Assembly: GCA_037201625.1 (NCBI GenBank)
Contig: JBBCGR010000003.1
Location: 1,984,001-2,048,000 of the forward strand
DNA: 64,000 nucleotides
Direction of reading: 5' to 3'
Origin: JAMXLO01 sp037201625
Lineage (GTDB): Bacteria > Pseudomonadota > Alphaproteobacteria > Acetobacterales > Acetobacteraceae
The position numbers and the translations under genes are program-made. Each line of letters begins with the position of its first letter. The stretch's first letter is position 1. Below are positions 17,813-26,895 of this stretch, one piece after another. The notes under the pieces were generated by a model. The model saw only the letters and a list, made by a program, of their open reading frames with translations. It searched no databases and was not told the DNA's origin.

Positions 17813-17927
17813 GGATCCTCAGCCTTTATCGTCATGGCCGGCCTTGTGCCGGCCAACTACGCCTTCGCCACGCCACCCGATGAGAGGCGTGGATGACCGG
17901 GTCAGGCCCGGCCACCACGGGAGACAG
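17813..17927. repeat. Extragenic palindromic (REP-like) sequence between sdhA and sdhB
   Basis: The gap holds GTCATGGCCGGCCTTGTGCC with GGCCGG...CCGGCC symmetry, and a second block GGATGACCGGGTCAGGCCCG, each able to form a GC-rich hairpin. In translation they read VMAGLVPAN and RGWMTGSGPATT, the wording of a dispersed repeat common in proteobacterial genomes. It may attenuate or stabilise the sdh transcript. Confidence 0.5.
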
Positions 17928-19742
17928 TCAGTACACACGCTGCTTGGGCGGAATGACCGAGACCTCATTCGTCAGCGTCTGCATCTTCACCGGCCGATAC
18001 GCCAGGTGCGACTCGCCGCGCTCGTCGCACCACGCCAGCGTGTGCTTCATCCACTCGACATCGTCGCGCGCCGGGAAGTCGTCATGCGCGTGCGCGCCGC
18101 GGCTCTCGTGCCGTGCCTCCGCACCCACCATGGTGGTCATCGCGTTGCCCATCAGGTTCTGCAATTCCAGCGCCTCCATGAGGTCGCTGTTCCAAATCAG
18201 GCTGCGGTCCGCCACCGACATGTCCGCCATGCCGCGCCACACCGCCCGCATCTTCGCCACGCCCTCGGCCAGCGTCTTCGAATTGCGGAACACCGCAGCG
18301 TGCTGCTGCATCGTGCGCTGCATCTCCAGCCGCAGGTCGGCGACGCGCGTGCCGCCCCGTGCATGGCGCGCCGCGTCGAACCGATCGAGCGAGTGCTCGC
18401 CCGCGCGCGGCGGCAGCGACGGCATCGAGGCGCCCGGCCGGATCGTCTCCGCCGCGTGGTGCGCCGCGGCCCGGCCGAACACCACGAGGTCCAGCAGCGA
18501 ATTGGTGCCCAGCCGGTTGGCGCCGTGCACCGAGACGCACGCCGCCTCGCCCACCGCCATCAGGCCCGGCACCACCGCATCGGGATCGGTCGCGGTCGGA
18601 CGCAGCACCTCGGTGCGGTGGTTGGTCGGCACGCCGCCCATGTTGTAGTGCACCGTCGGCAGCACCGGGATCGGTTCCTTGGTCACCTCGACGCCGGCGA
18701 ACACCCGCGCGGTCTCGGAAATGCCCGGCAGCCGCTCGTGCAGGATGTCGGCGCCAAGATGCTCGAGATGCAGCATGATGTGGTCCTTGTTGGGACCGCA
18801 GCCGCGCCCTTCGGCGATCTCGATCGTCATGGAGCGCGACACCACATCGCGGCTCGCCAGGTCCTTCGCCGAGGGTGCATAGCGCTCCATGAAACGCTCG
18901 CCCTGCGCGTTGGTCAGGTAGCCGCCCTCGCCGCGCGCGCCCTCGGTGATCAGGCAGCCGGCGGGGAAGATGCCGGTCGGATGGAACTGCACGAACTCCA
19001 TGTCCTGGCACGGCAGGCCAGCGCGCAGCACCATCCCGTTGCCGTCGCCGGTGCAGGTGTGCGCCGAGGTGCAGGAGAGATACGCGCGTCCATACCCGCC
19101 GGTCGCCAGCACCACCGACTGCGCACGAAAGCGATGGATCGAGCCGTCCTCGAGGTTCCAGGCGGTCACCCCGCGGCACACGCCTTCTTCGTCCATGATC
19201 AGGTCGAGCGCGAAGTATTCGATGAAGAACTCGACGTCGTGCTTCAGGCTCTGCTGGTACAGCGTGTGGAGGATCGCGTGGCCGGTGCGGTCGGCCGCGG
19301 CGCAGGCCCGCATCGCCGGCGCGCCGTCACCGTAATTCGTCATGTGGCCGCCGAACGGGCGCTGGTAGATCTTGCCTTCCTCGGTGCGGCTGAACGGCAC
19401 GCCGTAGTGCTCCAGCTCGTACACCGCGGGAATCGCCTCACGGCACATGTATTCGATCGAGTCCTGGTCGCCCAGCCAGTCCGACCCTTTCACGGTGTCG
19501 TACATGTGCCAGCGCCAGTCGTCCGCGCCCATGTTGCCCAGCGCGGCACCGATGCCGCCCTGCGCCGCCACGGTGTGGCTGCGGGTCGGGAACACCTTGC
19601 TGATGCAGGCGGTCTTCAGTCCCGCCGCGCCCATGCCGAACGTGGCGCGCAGGCCGGAGCCGCCGGCACCGACCACCACCACGTCGTAGCTGTGGTCGAT
19701 GACGTTGTAGGCGCGCGACGAAGGCAGCGTGATCGCGTTCAT
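17928..19742 (-). CDS. sdhA: Succinate dehydrogenase flavoprotein subunit SdhA
   Basis: A 604-residue subunit that oxidises succinate to fumarate. FAD motif VVVVGAGGSGLRATFGMG near the N-terminus, the flavin-attaching His in SHTVAAQGG, active-site HPTGIFPAG and the REARGEG-type loop (ITEGARGEGGYL). The order sdhC-sdhD-sdhA-sdhB on the minus strand and ten bases between sdhD and sdhA show a single operon. Confidence 0.97.
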   Translation of the reverse strand: MNAITLPSSRAYNVIDHSYDVVVVGAGGSGLRATFGMGAAGLKTACISKVFPTRSHTVAAQGGIGAALGNMGADDWRWHMYDTVKGSDWLGDQDSIEYMCREAIPAVYELEHYGVPFSRTEEGKIYQRPFGGHMTNYGDGAPAMRACAAADRTGHAILHTLYQQSLKHDVEFFIEYFALDLIMDEEGVCRGVTAWNLEDGSIHRFRAQSVVLATGGYGRAYLSCTSAHTCTGDGNGMVLRAGLPCQDMEFVQFHPTGIFPAGCLITEGARGEGGYLTNAQGERFMERYAPSAKDLASRDVVSRSMTIEIAEGRGCGPNKDHIMLHLEHLGADILHERLPGISETARVFAGVEVTKEPIPVLPTVHYNMGGVPTNHRTEVLRPTATDPDAVVPGLMAVGEAACVSVHGANRLGTNSLLDLVVFGRAAAHHAAETIRPGASMPSLPPRAGEHSLDRFDAARHARGGTRVADLRLEMQRTMQQHAAVFRNSKTLAEGVAKMRAVWRGMADMSVADRSLIWNSDLMEALELQNLMGNAMTTMVGAEARHESRGAHAHDDFPARDDVEWMKHTLAWCDERGESHLAYRPVKMQTLTNEVSVIPPKQRVY

Positions 19743-19752
19743 CGGTATTCCC

Positions 19753-20148
19753 TCAAAGGCCGAGGCGCAGCACGGAGACGATGCAGGCCAGCGCCAGCAG
19801 CAGCGACAGGGCTTTCACCGCCAGGATCGAGCCGATGCGGAGCCAGTCGTGATGCACGTAGTCCTCGATCACCACCTGAAGCCCGGCCTGCAGGTGGTGG
19901 AAGGTGGCGATCACCAGCGCGATCATCAATACGATCGGCACCGGACCCGAGAGCCAGTACACCATGTCGTCGCGCGTGCCGCCCAGCATGTGGAGCATGC
20001 CGCCCAGGAACCATAGCGTGAGGGGCACCAGCGCCAGCGAGGTCAGCCGCTGCACCCACCAATGGGTCGCGCCCGCCTTGGCAGCGCCCAGGCCGCGTGC
20101 GCGGCCCAGCGGCGAACGCATGATGTCGATCTGCGGAGGCTTTGCCAT
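19753..20148 (-). CDS. sdhD: Succinate dehydrogenase membrane anchor SdhD
   Basis: A 131-residue protein with three membrane helices (about 35-55, 65-87, 104-128) and a conserved HWWVQRLTSLALVPL entry, typical of the SdhD anchor; a HHLQAGLQVVIEDYVHH segment supplies the haem- and quinone-side residues. The ATG at 20148 is chosen over an upstream in-frame extension that would overlap sdhC. It lies eight bases after the sdhC stop. Confidence 0.92.
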   Translation of the reverse strand: MAKPPQIDIMRSPLGRARGLGAAKAGATHWWVQRLTSLALVPLTLWFLGGMLHMLGGTRDDMVYWLSGPVPIVLMIALVIATFHHLQAGLQVVIEDYVHHDWLRIGSILAVKALSLLLALACIVSVLRLGL

Positions 20149-20156
20149 GCTGCGTC

Positions 20157-20588
20157 TCACCACATCGCGAAACCGACGAGCCAGAGCAGCAGCGTCGCCA
20201 CCACCGTGGCGATCACCACCGCCCATGCCGAGCGGTCATACCAGGGCTTCTCGAAACCGTAGCCGGCGTCCCACGCCAGATGGCGGATGCCGGCGAAGAA
20301 ATGGAAGAACAGCGCGGCCGACCAGCCGAACAGCAGCAGCAGCCCGATCGGCGAGCCCAGGAACCACTGCACACTGTCGAACGCCTCGTCCGACACCGCG
20401 GCGGCCACCAGCCACCAGGTCAGCAGCAGGGCGCCGATCGACAGGCCCACGCCTGTGACGCGATGGCCGATCGACAGCGCCATGCTGATCGGCCAGCGAT
20501 AGACCTGAAGATGCGGCGAGATCGGGCGACGGATCAGCTTGTCGTCGGAGTTGCGCGCCACCATCAGCGCGTCGCGTACGTCTCTCAA
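20157..20588 (-). CDS. sdhC: Succinate dehydrogenase cytochrome b556 subunit SdhC
   Basis: A 143-residue anchor with three membrane helices and the two family signatures RPISPHLQVYRWPISMALSI and HFFAGIRHLAWDAG, the latter carrying the haem His. A TTG at 20588 with GGAG seven bases upstream is taken as the start; an ATG eight codons in (20564) is the alternative but has no good ribosome site. First gene of the sdhCDAB operon. Confidence 0.93.
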   Translation of the reverse strand: MRDVRDALMVARNSDDKLIRRPISPHLQVYRWPISMALSIGHRVTGVGLSIGALLLTWWLVAAAVSDEAFDSVQWFLGSPIGLLLLFGWSAALFFHFFAGIRHLAWDAGYGFEKPWYDRSAWAVVIATVVATLLLWLVGFAMW

Positions 20589-20639
20589 TGGGTGGCTCCA
20601 TCCTGCCGGCCGCCCACCCGGGCGCCAAGCCGTTGCGTT

Positions 20640-20668
20640 TGCTTACGCTTACGGTGCGGTAGGGTCAA
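20640..20668 (-). promoter_or_regulatory. Possible sigma70-type promoter for sdhCDAB
   Basis: On the minus strand TTGACC (20668-20663) is followed after 17 bases by TAAGCA (20645-20640), about 52 bases before the sdhC start. The -35 box is strong and the -10 weak. No operator palindrome is obvious. Confidence 0.4.
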
Positions 20669-20684
20669 CGCGCGCCAGCCTCCG

Positions 20685-21698
20685 TCACGCGCCCGGCAGG
20701 CCCTTCGTGGTGGAATACTCGAAGTGCAGCGCCTCGCCGGGATGCACCACGCCGAAGATCGCATGCGCGGCGACCGCCGCCTCGCTGAACCCTTGCAGGA
20801 TCAGCTTCAGCTTTCCCGGATAGGTCGCCACGTCGCCGATCGCGAACACGCCAGGCAGCGAGGTCCGGCAGGTCGCCGGATCGATGCTCACATGGTGCTG
20901 GTCGCGCTCCAGCCCCCAGGCCGCGATCGGGCCGAGATCCATCGACAGGCCGAAGAACGGCAGCAGCACATCGGCTGGCAGGACCCGCGTCTGGCCTTGC
21001 AGCGTCGCCACCTCCACTCCTGTCAGCGCCCCCGCCGCGCCATGCAGCGCGTGGAGCTGGTAGGGGATCACCATCTCGATCTCGCCCGCCGCCGCCGCCG
21101 CATCCAGCCGCGCCGCACTCTCCGGGGCGGCGCGGAATTTGGGGCGCCGGTGCACCACCGCCACCCGGGCGATGTCCTTCAGCGCCAGCGCCCAGTCCAC
21201 CGCCGAATCACCGCCGCCGGCGATCACCACCCGGCGGCCGCGCAACTCCTCCCGCCGGCGGACGTAGTACTGCACCGCACCGGACGCCTCGTACTGCTCC
21301 AGTCCCTCCAGCGGCGGCCGGTTGGGCCCGAACGCGCCGGCGCCCGCCGCCACCACCACCGCCTTGGCGCGCACCGTGTCGCCCTGGTCGGTGGTCAGCG
21401 TGAAGCCGCCAGGCCCGCCCGCCAGCCCCACCACCAGCCGTCCCAGCAGCCGTGGCGGCGCGAAGGGCGCGATCTGGCGTTCGAGCTGTCCGACGAGGTC
21501 GGCCGCCTGGATCGCCGGATGCGCCGGGATGTCGTAGATCGGCTTCTCCGGATACAGCGCCGCGCACTGCCCGCCCACTTCGGCCAGCGCGTCGATCAGC
21601 ACGCTGGACAGCCGCAGCATGCCCAGTTCGAACACGGCGAACAGGCCCACCGGGCCGGCGCCGATGATCGCCACGTCGGTATCGAGGTCGCTTGCCAT
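20685..21698 (-). CDS. Ferredoxin--NADP+ reductase (thioredoxin-reductase-like)
   Basis: A 337-residue flavoprotein: FAD motif IIGAGPVGLFAVFELG, then VGGQCAALYPEKPIYDIPAHP, NADP motif IAGGGDSAVDWALAL and the C-terminal FAIGDVATYPGK. It looks like thioredoxin reductase but has no CxxC, as in the YumC/CT1512 class of ferredoxin-NADP reductases. It would reduce ferredoxin or flavodoxin with NADPH. The QCAALYPEKPIYDIP wording is characteristic of this class. It is monocistronic and divergent from tsaE. Confidence 0.88.
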   Translation of the reverse strand: MASDLDTDVAIIGAGPVGLFAVFELGMLRLSSVLIDALAEVGGQCAALYPEKPIYDIPAHPAIQAADLVGQLERQIAPFAPPRLLGRLVVGLAGGPGGFTLTTDQGDTVRAKAVVVAAGAGAFGPNRPPLEGLEQYEASGAVQYYVRRREELRGRRVVIAGGGDSAVDWALALKDIARVAVVHRRPKFRAAPESAARLDAAAAAGEIEMVIPYQLHALHGAAGALTGVEVATLQGQTRVLPADVLLPFFGLSMDLGPIAAWGLERDQHHVSIDPATCRTSLPGVFAIGDVATYPGKLKLILQGFSEAAVAAHAIFGVVHPGEALHFEYSTTKGLPGA

Positions 21699-21762
21699 CC
21701 TGCCGCCCTCTTAGCCGACGGCGCTGTTGTCCGCGACTCCACCCCTCGGGCAGATTGCCGCC

Positions 21763-22215
21763 ATGCTAGCCGCCGCCACGCCCCGCCAGATCGAGCTGCC
21801 AGACCTCGCTGCCACCGAGGCGTTCGCCGGCCGCGTCGCCGCGCTGGCGCAGCCGGGCGACGCGATCCTGCTGGAAGGCGAACTCGGCGCCGGCAAGAGC
21901 GCCTTCGCCCGCGCCTTCCTGCGCGCCGCGTCCGGCGATCCGGCGCTGGAGGTGCCGAGCCCCACCTTCACCCTGGTCCAGGCCTACGACACGCCGATCG
22001 GCACGGTGCACCATTTCGACCTGTGGCGGCTGGACGGTGCGGCCCCGCTCGGCGAACTGGGCTGGGAGGACGCGCGCGACGGCATCGTCGTGGTCGAGTG
22101 GCCCGATCGTCTCGGCAGCCTCCGCCCGGCGGACGCCCTGACGGTGGCGCTGCATCAGGTGGGACCCGATGCCAGGCGCGCCACGGTCTCCGGCTGGCCG
22201 GACCGGCTGGCGTGA
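21763..22215 (+). CDS. tsaE: tRNA threonylcarbamoyladenosine biosynthesis ATPase TsaE
   Basis: A 150-residue P-loop protein with Walker A GELGAGKS (39-46), SPTFTLVQAYD and HFDLWRLDG motifs, the full TsaE signature. It supports TsaD in making t6A37 on tRNAs. ATG 21763 is preferred to a TTG 12 codons earlier. The stop overlaps the next start (GTGA), opening a coupled operon with amgK and murU, a common alphaproteobacterial arrangement. Confidence 0.95.
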   Translation: MLAAATPRQIELPDLAATEAFAGRVAALAQPGDAILLEGELGAGKSAFARAFLRAASGDPALEVPSPTFTLVQAYDTPIGTVHHFDLWRLDGAAPLGELGWEDARDGIVVVEWPDRLGSLRPADALTVALHQVGPDARRATVSGWPDRLA

Positions 22216-23228
22216 CGCGCGCCAGCGAGATCGCGGCGTTCCTGGCCCGGCATGGCTACGCCGCCGCCGTGGCCACGCCGCTCGCCCAGGATGCGAGCTT
22301 CCGCCGCTACCTTCGCCTGGCCGGCGGTCCCCGCCCGGCCGTGCTGATGGACGCACCGCCCTCCGAGGACGTCCGCCCGTTCCTGCACGTCGTGGCGCAC
22401 CTGGCCGGCATCGGCGTGTCGGTGCCGCAGGTCTTCGCCAGCGACGCGGCCGCCGGCCTGCTGATCGAGGAGGACCTGGGCGACGACCTGCTGTCGGTGT
22501 TCCTCGACGGCATCCGCCCGCCCCCGCCGGGCATGGACCAGCCCGCCCTGGTCGAGGCCGCGGTGGATGCGCTGGTCGCCATGCAGCGCGCGGCGCCGCC
22601 ACCCGGCCTCCCGCTGTGGGATGCCGGCGCGATGGCGTCGACCGCGCTCGGGACCCTGTTCGACTGGTGGTGGCCGGCCATGTTCGGCACGGCAGCGCCC
22701 GCCGCGGCGCGACAGGACATCGCCGCCGCCCTGGAGGCCACGCTGGCGCCCGTCGCCGCCGGCCCGGCCGGCTTCGTCCATCGCGACTATTTCGCCGAGA
22801 ACCTGCTCTGGCTGCCCGGCCGCGACGGCATGCGCCGGATCGGCGTCATCGACGTCCAGGGCGCCGCGGTCGGCCATCCCGCCTACGACCTCGTGTCGCT
22901 GCTGCAGGATGCCCGCCGCGACATCCCGCCCGCCATCGCCGGCCGCGCCGTCACCCACTACTTGGCGGCCCGCCCCGAACTGGACCCGGCGGCGTTCCGC
23001 GCGGCCTATGCCGCCTGCGCGGCGCAGCGCCACCTGCGGGTCACCTGCCAGTGGGTGCGCCTCGCCCGCCGCGACGGCCGGCCTGGCTACCTGGTCCACG
23101 GCCCGCGCACCTGGCGCCTGCTGGACCAGGCGCTGCGGGAGCCGGCCGCCACGCCGCTCGCCGCCGCGCTCGACCGCTGGATCCCGCCCGATTTCCGCCG
23201 CAACCCACCACCGGACGCCACCGCATGA
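22212..23228 (+). CDS. amgK: N-acetylmuramate/N-acetylglucosamine kinase AmgK
   Basis: A 338-residue phosphotransferase of the aminoglycoside-kinase fold. QDASFRRYLRL at the nucleotide-binding loop, catalytic HRDYFAENLL, and IDVQGAAVGHPAYDLVSLL for metal binding. Next to murU this identifies AmgK, which phosphorylates MurNAc at the anomeric carbon in peptidoglycan recycling. The GTG start overlaps the tsaE stop, and the ATGA end couples it to murU. Confidence 0.9.
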   Translation: MTRASEIAAFLARHGYAAAVATPLAQDASFRRYLRLAGGPRPAVLMDAPPSEDVRPFLHVVAHLAGIGVSVPQVFASDAAAGLLIEEDLGDDLLSVFLDGIRPPPPGMDQPALVEAAVDALVAMQRAAPPPGLPLWDAGAMASTALGTLFDWWWPAMFGTAAPAAARQDIAAALEATLAPVAAGPAGFVHRDYFAENLLWLPGRDGMRRIGVIDVQGAAVGHPAYDLVSLLQDARRDIPPAIAGRAVTHYLAARPELDPAAFRAAYAACAAQRHLRVTCQWVRLARRDGRPGYLVHGPRTWRLLDQALREPAATPLAAALDRWIPPDFRRNPPPDATA

Positions 23229-23953
23229 CGCCGCCCCATTCCGCCATGCTGCTGGCTGCCGGGTTCGGCACGCGGATGCGGCCGCTGACCGACCGCACCG
23301 CCAAGCCGCTGCTGCCGCTGGGCGGCCGCGCGCTGATCGACCACGCGCTGGACCGGCTGGCCGAGGCCGATGTCGAGAGGGTGGTGGTGAACGCCCACTG
23401 GCAGGCCGACCAGGTGGCGGCGCATCTCGCCGGCAGGACGCGGCCGCGGATCGCGCTGCGCCGCGAGGCCAGCCTGCTGGACACCGGCGGCGGGGTCAAA
23501 GCTGCCCTCCCCCTGCTCGGCACCGACCCGTTCTTCGTCGTCAACGGTGACGCGTTCTGGGTGGACGGGCCGCATCCGGCGCTGTCCCGGCTGAAGGCGG
23601 CGTTCGACCCGGCCACGGTGGACGGCGTGCTGCTGGTCCACCGCACCTTCCAGGTACATGCCGATGTCGGCTTCGGCGACTTCGCGGTCGACCAGTGGGG
23701 CGCGCTCCGCCGGCGCGGCGAGCGGCAGATCGTGCCGTACATCTACGCCGGCCTGCAGCTCATCGCGCCGGCGCTGCTGGCGGGCACGCCGGACGGCGCG
23801 TTCAGCATGAACCTCGCCTGGGATGCGGCGATCGCGGCTGGCCGGCTGCGCGCGGTGGTGCATGACGGCCTGTGGTTCCACCTCTCCACGCCGGCCGACC
23901 TGGCCGAGGCGGAGAGCATCCTGCAGGCACGGCTGACCGGCGATACGCGGTGA
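23225..23953 (+). CDS. murU: N-acetylmuramate-1-phosphate uridylyltransferase MurU
   Basis: A 242-residue nucleotidyltransferase with the sugar-nucleotide motif LAAGFGTRMRPLTD, then TAKPLLPLGGR and VVNGDAFWVDG (metal-binding Asp). With AmgK it converts recycled MurNAc to UDP-MurNAc, bypassing the fosfomycin-sensitive MurA step. The four-base overlaps on both sides (ATGA, GTGA) show translational coupling. Confidence 0.9.
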   Translation: MTPPHSAMLLAAGFGTRMRPLTDRTAKPLLPLGGRALIDHALDRLAEADVERVVVNAHWQADQVAAHLAGRTRPRIALRREASLLDTGGGVKAALPLLGTDPFFVVNGDAFWVDGPHPALSRLKAAFDPATVDGVLLVHRTFQVHADVGFGDFAVDQWGALRRRGERQIVPYIYAGLQLIAPALLAGTPDGAFSMNLAWDAAIAAGRLRAVVHDGLWFHLSTPADLAEAESILQARLTGDTR

Positions 23954-26895
23954 ACCTGTTCACCATCCCGCTGGGCGTGCCGTTCCTGGATGCCGTCGCG
24001 GCGGAGTGGCTGGCGCAGGCCGGCGGCGATCCGCTGGTGGTGTCTCGCGGCCTGATCCTGCTGCCGACCCGCCGCGCCGCCCGCGCACTGGCGGAGGCGT
24101 TCCTGCGCGCCTCGCAGGGACGCCCGTTGCTGCTGCCGCGGATCACCGCACTCGGTGCGCTGGACGAAGCGCCGCTCGCGCTGGCCGGAGCGCTCGACCT
24201 GCCGCCGGCGGTCGAACCGGCGCATCGCCTGGCCGCGCTGTCCCGGCTGATCCTGGCGATGAAGGGCACCGGCGGCGCGCCGCGCAGCGCCGACCGCGCC
24301 TGGCCGCTGGCCGCCGAACTGGCGGCGCTGATGGACGAAGCGGAGCGCGCCGAGATCGACCTGGCGACACGGCTGCCCGACGCCGCCGATCCCGCCTACG
24401 CCGCGCACTGGGCGCAGACCCTGGAGTTCCTCCACATCGTGACGCGGGCCTGGCCGGACTGGCTGGCCGAGCAGGGCCTGATGAACCCGGCGGCCCGCCT
24501 GGTCGCGCTGCTCGATGCGCAGGCCCGCGCCTGGTCGGGGGTGCCGCCGGCCGGGCGGGTGCTGGTGGCCGGCACCACCAGCGGGATCCCGGCGGTCGCA
24601 CGGCTGCTGCGGGTGGTCGCCGGCATGCCGGGCGGCGCGGTCGTGCTGCCGGGCCTCGATACCGCCATGTCGGATGGGGCCTGGGAGGCGCTCGACGAAC
24701 CCCACCCGCAATCCGGACTCGCCGCCCTGCTGCACGGCCTCGGCGCCACGCGCGCCGACGTGCGGCCCTGGCCCGGCACGCCGGACACGGTGACGCCCCG
24801 CGTGGCCACGCTCGGCCATGCGCTGCTGCCGGCCGGCGCGCTGACGGAGTGGCGCCTGGCCGCGACCGCGGACACCGGCAGCCTGCTGCTGCTGTCGGCC
24901 GCCGACCAGCGCGAGGAAGCCGCATCGATCGCCCTGGTGCTGCGCGAGGCGCTGGAACGGCCGGGCGCGACCGCCGCCCTGGTGACGCCCGACCGCGACC
25001 TCGCCGGCCGCGTTGCCGCGGAACTGCTGCACCACGGCGTGGTGGCCGATGACAGCGCCGGCGAGAAGCTGGCCGAGACACCGCCCGCCGTGTTCCTGCG
25101 CCTGCTGGCGCTGGCGATCGCTGAAGGGCTGGCGCCGGTGCCGCTGCTCGCCGTGCTGAAGCACCCGCTGGCGGCGGCCGGTCTGCCGCCGGCCGAATGC
25201 CGCGCCGCCGCCCGCGCCCTGGAACTCGCCTGCCTGCGGGGGCCGCGTCCGCGCAAGGGGCTGGCCGGACTGCGCCTCGGGGTGGCGCGCGGTCGCGATG
25301 CGGACGCCGCGGCACTGCTCGACCGGCTGGAGACCTGCCTCGAGCCGCTGCTGCGTATCGACACCGCCGTGGAACTGCCGCCGGCCCAGGCCATGGCGGC
25401 GCTGATCGAAGCCGGCGAGAGCCTCGCCGCCACCGACACGCTGTCCGGCCCGTCACGGCTGTGGGCCGGCGAAGAGGGCGAGGCACTGGCGAACCGGCTG
25501 TCGACCGTGCTCGCGGCACTGAGGCTGCTGCCGGACCAGCGCCACGGCGTGCTGCCGGGACTGCTCGATGCGGTGATCGAGGGTGAGGTCGTGCGCAGCC
25601 GCCGGGCGCTGCGCGGGCGCGGCGGCACGGAACATCCGCGCGTGTTCATCTGGGGACTGCTCGAGGCGCGGCTGCAGACGGCCGACGTGATGGTGCTGGG
25701 CGGGCTCGCGGAGGGCATCTGGCCGCCGGCGAGCGATCCGGGCGCCTGGCTGTCGCGGCCGATGCGCGCACGGGTCGGGCTCAATTCGCCGGAGGAGCTG
25801 ATCGGCCAGTCGGCGCATGATTTCATCGCCTGCGCCGCGGCGGCGCCCACCGTGGTCCTGTCGTGTCCACGCCGGCGCGACGGCGCGCCCGTGGTGCCGG
25901 CCCGCTGGCTCACCCGCCTGGAGACCTTCCTCGCCGGCCACGGGCGACGCCTGGCGCGCCATCCTGCCGGCGCGTGGGCCCGCCTGCTGGACCAGCCGTC
26001 CGACGGGCCCCACCCCGTGCGGGCACCGCGGCCCTGCCCGGCGCCCGCGCTGCGCCCACGCCGGCTGACGGTCACCGAGATCGAGACCTGGCTACGCGAC
26101 CCCTATGCCATCCACGCCCGGCACGTGCTGAAGCTGGAGCGGCTGCGGCCGCTCGACGAAGCGACCGACGCGGCGGATTACGGCAGCCTGGTGCACGCCG
26201 GACTGCACCACTTCCTGCGGGAATTCGGCACGCGCTGGCCGGCCGACGCTGCGGGCGCATTGCGGCGGGCGATGAACCGGGCGCTGGCGGAAGCTGATCT
26301 GCGGGAGGCGCTCGCCGCCTGGTGGGCACCGCGGCTCGGGCGAATCGCCGACTGGGTGGCGCAGGTCGAGACCGACCGCCGCAGCGAGCGGCCGCCGGTG
26401 GCGCTGCTGCCGGAGGCCAGCGGAACGCTGGAACTGCCGCGGCCCGGCGGGCTGTTCCGCCTCGCCGGCCGCGCCGACCGGATCGAGCGGCTGCGCGACG
26501 GCGGCCTCGCGATCCTGGACTACAAGACCGGCACGCCGCCCAGTCAGAAGGAGGTCGATGCCGGCCTGGCGCCTCAGCTCCTGCTGGAGGCCGCGATGGC
26601 GGAGGCGGGTGCGTTCGGCGAGGCGGTCGCCGGGCCGGCGGTCGAGCTGACCTACTGGCACCTGACCGGCGGCTTCCTGCAAGGCGAGCTGCGCACCCTG
26701 TTCAAGGGCGATGCGGCGGCGATCAGCCTCGCGGTGGCCGATGCGCGCGCGGCCCTGTGCGCCCTGATCGACGCCTATGACGCGCCGGATCGCTGCTACC
26801 TGTCGCAGCCGGAGCCCGGGTTCGCCCCGCGCTTCTCCCATTATGCCCAGCTCGCGCGGGTCGCCGAATGGGCCGCGGCGGGAGACGAGGGGTGA
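23950..26895 (+). CDS. addB: Double-strand break repair protein AddB
   Basis: A 981-residue protein matching alphaproteobacterial AddB: N-terminal helicase-like part with GLILLPTRRAARALAEAFLR, long middle, and a C-terminal RecB-type nuclease with GLAILDYKTGTPPS. With AddA it resects DNA ends and hands over to RecA. The GTG start overlaps murU (GTGA) and the end overlaps addA (GTGA). No clear four-Cys iron-sulfur pattern as in Bacillus AddB was seen. Confidence 0.93.
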   Translation: MNLFTIPLGVPFLDAVAAEWLAQAGGDPLVVSRGLILLPTRRAARALAEAFLRASQGRPLLLPRITALGALDEAPLALAGALDLPPAVEPAHRLAALSRLILAMKGTGGAPRSADRAWPLAAELAALMDEAERAEIDLATRLPDAADPAYAAHWAQTLEFLHIVTRAWPDWLAEQGLMNPAARLVALLDAQARAWSGVPPAGRVLVAGTTSGIPAVARLLRVVAGMPGGAVVLPGLDTAMSDGAWEALDEPHPQSGLAALLHGLGATRADVRPWPGTPDTVTPRVATLGHALLPAGALTEWRLAATADTGSLLLLSAADQREEAASIALVLREALERPGATAALVTPDRDLAGRVAAELLHHGVVADDSAGEKLAETPPAVFLRLLALAIAEGLAPVPLLAVLKHPLAAAGLPPAECRAAARALELACLRGPRPRKGLAGLRLGVARGRDADAAALLDRLETCLEPLLRIDTAVELPPAQAMAALIEAGESLAATDTLSGPSRLWAGEEGEALANRLSTVLAALRLLPDQRHGVLPGLLDAVIEGEVVRSRRALRGRGGTEHPRVFIWGLLEARLQTADVMVLGGLAEGIWPPASDPGAWLSRPMRARVGLNSPEELIGQSAHDFIACAAAAPTVVLSCPRRRDGAPVVPARWLTRLETFLAGHGRRLARHPAGAWARLLDQPSDGPHPVRAPRPCPAPALRPRRLTVTEIETWLRDPYAIHARHVLKLERLRPLDEATDAADYGSLVHAGLHHFLREFGTRWPADAAGALRRAMNRALAEADLREALAAWWAPRLGRIADWVAQVETDRRSERPPVALLPEASGTLELPRPGGLFRLAGRADRIERLRDGGLAILDYKTGTPPSQKEVDAGLAPQLLLEAAMAEAGAFGEAVAGPAVELTYWHLTGGFLQGELRTLFKGDAAAISLAVADARAALCALIDAYDAPDRCYLSQPEPGFAPRFSHYAQLARVAEWAAAGDEG

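Noticed and set aside
15497..17896. A 799-codon plus-strand open frame across the solute-binding protein and sdhB genes
   Set aside because: It runs antisense through two genuine genes and has no recognisable domain.
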